Shown piece by piece: positions 59,038-64,000 of a stretch of DNA of 64,000 nucleotides. The notes beneath the pieces are model-generated. The model was given only the letters and a program-made list of their open reading frames with translations, was not told where the DNA came from and did not search any database. The stretch comes from Oryzias latipes (lineage: Eukaryota > Chordata > Actinopteri > Beloniformes > Adrianichthyidae). Location: the NCBI RefSeq assembly GCF_002234675.1, contig NC_019859.2, positions 13,407,483 to 13,471,482 on the forward strand, read 5' to 3'. Positions within the stretch are counted from its first letter, which is position 1, and each line of letters opens with the position of its first letter. A program made the position numbers and the translations under genes.

Positions 59038-59537
59038 GCTTGTTGCAGCAAGATTTGAGGAACCAATTGAGCCTTGTAATTTTAATCCTAGTCTGTGTGA
59101 AGATGGATTGCTGCAGTTGCCTGTTAGTCTTATTTGGGATGTTATCCCTCCTCCCGATGTTACATCACCAAACATTAACGCATTACAGAATAAACTGTTG
59201 TGTTTTCTTGTGTTTTTCTTCAAATGGTTGGATACATTTTCAAGCAGAGTAGTTTGCTTTCACTCAAATCTGTTTTTTTTTTTTTTAGTTTTAAACATTT
59301 TTTATATCTTGAAAAGACTGTATTTGGACTTGAGTCACATAATATGTCTGTACTTTATAGCGTTATAACTGTATACATTATTAATTAAAGTTGTATTGCA
59401 GTCAGAAAGCTGGAATAGATGAATTTCTAGATTTGTTTGAACAAATGGAACATATTATGCTTGGAGCAGCAGATGTCCTTTCTGACTGCAAAGTGGTGGT
59501 TGAAAAAAGGCTACAAGATCTAAATAAATGCATTTAG
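59038..59537 (+). other. Possible pair of coding exons, unproven
   Basis: Segment 1 (59038-59196) follows TATGCAG and is open in one frame, beginning LVAARFEEPIEPCNFNPSLC. Segment 2 (59402-59537) follows TTGTATTGCAG and reads QKAGIDEFLDLFEQMEHIML to a TAG. The two join in phase only if a weak donor, CT/GTTGTG, is used. The first would also continue the ATGAG of the exon ending at 45156. The composition is protein-like, but I recognise no family, and frames of this size do occur by chance. Confidence 0.2.
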
Positions 59538-59873
59538 AAAGCTGGGTGCATACAGTGCAGTCAAGAGCTAAACATTAGTGACCTTAATTTAATTTGTGCA
59601 GCCATGGGTGACCGGTGTTTGCATTTTGACCTAAAAGACACAGAACTGGGAATGGCCGGGGCCTTTTTTGTTAAGGCACTAAAAGATTATTTCAGACTTG
59701 TGGCCTCTGGATTTCCCCTGAGATCTCTCGTTTCCACTGAGACTAGATTAGGCTAATTAAGTGCTGAATTGTTTCTCTTGCCAGAGCAGCATTGGTGTTG
59801 CAGTATTCGAAGCAGCCTCTGTATCAAATACAAAAACCTATAATCTTTTTTTAAAAATTGTTGCGATGCTTAT

Positions 59874-60255
59874 AGTAAGATTCTTTAAAATTCCAGTTAT
59901 AAGCATTATTACTGTCTTTATAAGCCTTTAAAGAATATTTATAAATTGTTCACTTGCATTTCTAGTTGTCTTACAAATGCTTTATAAGTGTTTTTCTGCT
60001 GCTTTACATGTAAGACATTTAAAAGACATTTACAAATTCTAATAAATGTCCTCTAAATCTCTAATAAAGACTCTACACATGCTAATACATATCTTTATAA
60101 GCAGCCATATTAACACTTAAGGCATAAGTAAGACATCTATAAATGCTAATTAATGTTATATAAATGTCTTATAAAGGCCTTAAAAAGACATTACTAATGC
60201 TTGTTAATGTCCTCCAACTAGATTATTAAGCAACCTTATTATAAAACCTTACCAG
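59874..60255. repeat. AT-rich repeat of TTATAAATG-type words
   Basis: It begins AGTAAGATTCTTTAAAATTCC and ends TTATTATAAAACCTTACC, an imperfect inverted pair (GGTAAGGTTTTATAATAA in complement). Between them, words such as CTTATAAATG, CTTATAAAGG, GCTAATTAATG and TAAGACAT recur in degenerate fashion. It is likely an old MITE of a type common in fish. Confidence 0.6.
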
Positions 60256-60259
60256 ATTA

Positions 60260-63200
60260 GGTTTTGCGTGCACGTTATTCATTTATTAACCATATATAAT
60301 ATAGATAGATGAGTGATTTTTTTTTTCCTCTTCATTGCTGCAAGTAAATGGCAGGGTTGCATTGAATTTTTACATAATCTACCATTTTTATCAAGCCAAA
60401 CTCCACAAAGATAGTTGAAGACAAACACTGAAGGAAGCTCAGTTTGCGTCTAGTTACATTTCGATGAACATAATTCCTTGGCATTGATAGACAAATGATG
60501 CTTTTTCTGTATTTTTGATTTTATTAAATTATTAGCACCATTGTTATTGATTCATTTTTTAAATGTAAGGTTTGTTTTGTGTTTAAAACATTTTTTTGAT
60601 TAGTCGTCAAAGCATTTATATAAGAAGGGTGTTTTTGTTACACCAGCTTTTACAATTTAGAACTAAGTACAATCTGGGATAAAAAAAAAAAAAGGTTTGA
60701 AGTACTCAACTCTCACTTCCATACTGTTAGGTTGTTTTCTGCACAAGATCACACAAGCATATACCAGTATGTCTCCTTGCAAATTTTAAGATTTTAAAAT
60801 ACTGGTACTTAAGATAAGATTGATTATCTGTCACAAATGTGAAAGAGCACAGGGATAAACGCATAAAACTGAGAATGATCTGGTTGATTTTAGTCATTAA
60901 ATCTGAAATCCACCTGCTGCTGTCTATTTGGCAAAGGGTAAACTAGACATTTTTAAAGAGGGGATATGATTATGTTAACTATGCAGAAGGGAAGCTTTGT
61001 TGTACCTTAAAGCCTAAAGAACTGCTTACATGGTGAAGTGACTTTCTTATGTTGACAGAGCAGATATCTTGGGATGTGGCCCTGGGCTTTTCTTGCTCAC
61101 AACAGAAAATTACATGGAAGCTGTAAAAACTGTGATAGGTGTGAGATTGTAAATGGGAAGGATTGGCACCTTTACCAAACTCTGTTATTAGACTATATAA
61201 TTCATTTTTAGACTTTATGGTTCTTGTCTGTTAAATCTGTTGCAGGCCCAGAACAGATAAAATGTCTGAATCTAGTAGCTTAGTTTGTATTTCATTAAAA
61301 AATGAAACTTCAAAAAGGCATGTAAAGACAGAAGGTGACATACCTTTAAATGGGATTTCCAAAACATGTGTTTTTTACATCATGTTTTTCTCCATAAACT
61401 TCCTGTCAAGATTTTCTGTCTCCAGTTGTGACAGGATGTCCAACATGGACTGCCTCTTGTTGTTTTAATTCACCCTTGAGACTGTTAGTACACCAATTTA
61501 AAAAAAAGAAAGCACTATGCCTGCTAATGCAGTTTCTTTTGCTTGTAGTTATGTCTCCTGGGGTATAAAGATTGCATTCCTATATAACATGTCAGGCAAA
61601 ACTCCTAAAAATAGGAAGAAAAATAAGCTCCCAATAAAATGAGCTCTGTGTTCAACCTATATAAACTCACTCAGCTCAAGGATTTATATTTGACAGATGT
61701 TATAAATTATTCTTTGTCTGTATCGTAACTCTTTTTGGCATACTTTTTTCCCCCACTCTTCCATTTCCTGTTGTTAATTGTGTTTCATGGCCGTTTCTCT
61801 TTGTTTCTTTTTCAGTGAGAACTGTTTCATCGGTTAAAGAAACGTTGCACTGAGCACCACTATGGACCTCCTACTTTTTGCTGTCCTCCACAACCCTTAA
61901 TATTCTGGTTAGTAACAACTTTAAATTGTTTTCTTGCTGTGTTTACTTTAAGGGGAAAAGAAAAGTGCATTTGTGCTTCATTCCTAACCCAATTCTGTAC
62001 TTGAGAGAAATATGCACCATTGACGAGTCTTTACAAGTGTACTTGAAGTGTACTTGGTGTAAACTACTGGTAATATAAAAGACAATGAACAATAAAACAT
62101 AATATTTATCACCCTCCAGCAATATGGTGTGCGCTTTTTAAAGCCTGCATAAACCCCGGCTGGCTACGGTTAGTATTTAGCAAGTGTTGTGATGAATTCT
62201 AGTATATGTCAGCAAGATCTAGTGACAAAACATGCAGAGCCAGATGGTTCTTAATCCACCATTTTCCCATGGCAAAGAGAAATACAGTTAGCTTAGATAA
62301 CACTTAAACAAGATACTCAGACTAATCAGAGATCAGGACCACCCATGGTGATATGTGAACTTTATAAAGACTCCTCTGTTGTTGGAGAAATACATTTTGT
62401 CCTGGTTCCAATATTAAACCCTCAAAATGAATTGCTAGCTAAGCTATGTTCCATTGAAAAAATAACTACTAAGATTTGGACCAAGAACTTCATTTTTTGT
62501 TTTTGGGAGAAGTGAGAACTTTGACATCTTGGGGTTTATTATTGTTTCTGAAGAAACAGATTTTTTTATTTGTAATAACGTCTAAAGCTGATAATCTTTT
62601 AAGGTCTGCGACGTTAATGTGGTGAATAAAAATTGGACATTGAAATGCAGATGATTCTTCTGCATGCAACTTTAGAAAAACTAGAATTTCATGAGGTGTC
62701 ATTTGTTTTATCAGTGTTAAAGATGGTGAGGTGTTACTAAACTTTTGGGTTTTATTGTACAGATGTTTGAGCAACTGGTGGTGTATTGTACTTTTTATCT
62801 GAAGAAGCCAAGTGTTGGATTGACTACTAATGGGGAACATGAGCCGGGTTTAAACAGTTGTGAGACAGGTTAGTTTTACCTTACTGATGTTTTGTTGTTC
62901 CATTGGTTTATTATGTCACTGGGTTCCAGCTCTTCCAAACCCCACAGTCTCACTACCAACTCCGGAATGTCAACAAATTCTGAAATAAAGGACTCATCAT
63001 CAACGACCTGCCTGACTTTACAAAAACATCTAAACCACCAGGGTACCCATAGTTTCTTTTCATCGCACCAGAAAAACAAACCCTACTTTTTGGCTCAAAC
63101 AACCCAACCTTCTTTGCAGACACTCACCATCTCTCGGTTTAATTAATTCAGTGCAACGGGGCTGCCAGTCTGCTGGTAAAATGTCTCCAAACGATCCAAA

Positions 63201-64000
63201 AAAGCAGTTTTGTGTTCAGTTTTAATCAGCAAAAAAGGACACATGCCACGCAGATGTTCTGAACTTTGCACTGGATTGTTTTGGCAGATGCATGAGACTC
63301 TACTTTACACTTTCTAATAGAATAGCCTATTCAGTAGCACTTTTGTACGTAAAAGTTCAGCTCTATAAAACTTATTCTGGCTCTTCCAACAAACAGCAAC
63401 TGGTGTGTCCACACAACATGCAGCAAATGTTCTATTCTGCATATCTTAGTACTTGGTGGTAAAGATACAGATGTGAAGCAAAACTTTTCAGCTCTGTCAT
63501 TCCACAGGGGTGGAGCGAACCACACGATTGTGCAGGCATAACAGCCTTACAACTAGTGCTAACGCAAGTTAGAAGTCTAGCTCTTCTGTGCTCCTAAAAA
63601 GATGTTAATTTCTAACTCTTAAGATCTATAAAGATTAATCTCTGTTCTTTAGGTGCTTACGTTGACTCAGAATTTTTCCTTCTCATTCACTTAATTTTAT
63701 GGTTTTTTGGAGTAAATAAAAGTTTGTTAAATGTAACTATGACTGATAATGTACATGTGCTCTTTACCGTGTTTAACTTCTACCAACTCTATTAAGCTCA
63801 GGGTCTGTTTTGTTGTGGATAAACGTCTGACTGGCCTTGCAGATTTATATAGTGTCCACGCTAACAAAGTCAACTGAGGTTCCACACGAATGAGTGTGGT
63901 TTGTCAGGGCCATCCAAAAAGAACTCAAAATTCCTTGCATTTTTCCCTCATGTACTTCCTGCTTTCCCCTCTGTGGTCTCCAGGTCTGCTGCTGAATCTA
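60260..64000. other. 3' part of the window, weak exon-like segments only
   Basis: Three weak candidates on the + strand: 61246 onward after TTGCAG (reads PRTDKMSESSSL), 62763-62868 after TGTACAG with donor GTTAGT (reads MFEQLVVYCTFYLKK), and 62930-62988, which continues it in phase to TAA. An acceptor-like CTCCAG lies at the window edge (63979-63984). I recognise none of these, and none should be treated as a gene without transcripts. Confidence 0.25.

Noticed and set aside
61816..61906. Exon-like segment after TTTTTCAG with an ATG
   Set aside because: The ATG frame closes after 12 codons, and joining to the 45156 exon gives a stop after eight codons. At most it could be untranslated.
62490..62840. 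116-codon frame on the - strand
   Set aside because: AT-rich, Lys/Asn/Leu-heavy and without motifs or splice support. I could not link it to a transposase or any known protein.

Overview
This is a stretch of vertebrate nuclear genome, almost certainly from a teleost fish. The genes are split by GT-AG introns, and the predicted proteins align by eye with vertebrate FAM184B and haspin. The introns are packed with teleost-type repeats: tRNA-derived SINEs ending in TGGATGG, hAT elements with 8-bp target duplications, and a TTAA-flanked MITE. A medaka-like (Oryzias or related) fish is possible from the repeat types, but this is a weak inference made without a database.

Layout. Positions 1-2360 are intergenic and repeat-bearing. 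Positions 2360-29955 hold fam184b on the + strand. I reconstructed 18 coding exons with consistent phases (3954 nt, 1317 codons plus stop). They encode a long, charged coiled-coil protein that begins like FAM184B and ends in the family's WFTKYFSF tail. Positions 30430-40100 hold haspin on the - strand. I reconstructed 16 coding exons (3627 nt, 1208 codons plus stop) with a complete haspin kinase domain. The two genes are convergent, and their likely poly(A) signals lie about 500 bp apart. Positions 40160-44970 are intergenic. A CpG-rich promoter and first exon of an unidentified + strand gene lie at about 44970-45480. The rest of the window to 64000 looks like its long first intron and/or intergenic DNA, with several transposons and a few unproven exon-like segments.

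How the genes relate. Haspin is the mitotic histone H3 Thr3 kinase. FAM184B is a poorly characterised coiled-coil protein. Nothing in the sequence ties them to one pathway, and they are simply neighbours. The most informative non-genic content is the transposon record. It includes two related hAT elements with 8-bp duplications, each carrying a different nested insertion. There is a ~600-bp foldback element, and a ~100-bp tandem repeat whose hairpin arms differ by a paired change. One dispersed repeat has at least eight copies, and every intragenic copy lies in the same transcriptional sense. No new enzymatic system was found.
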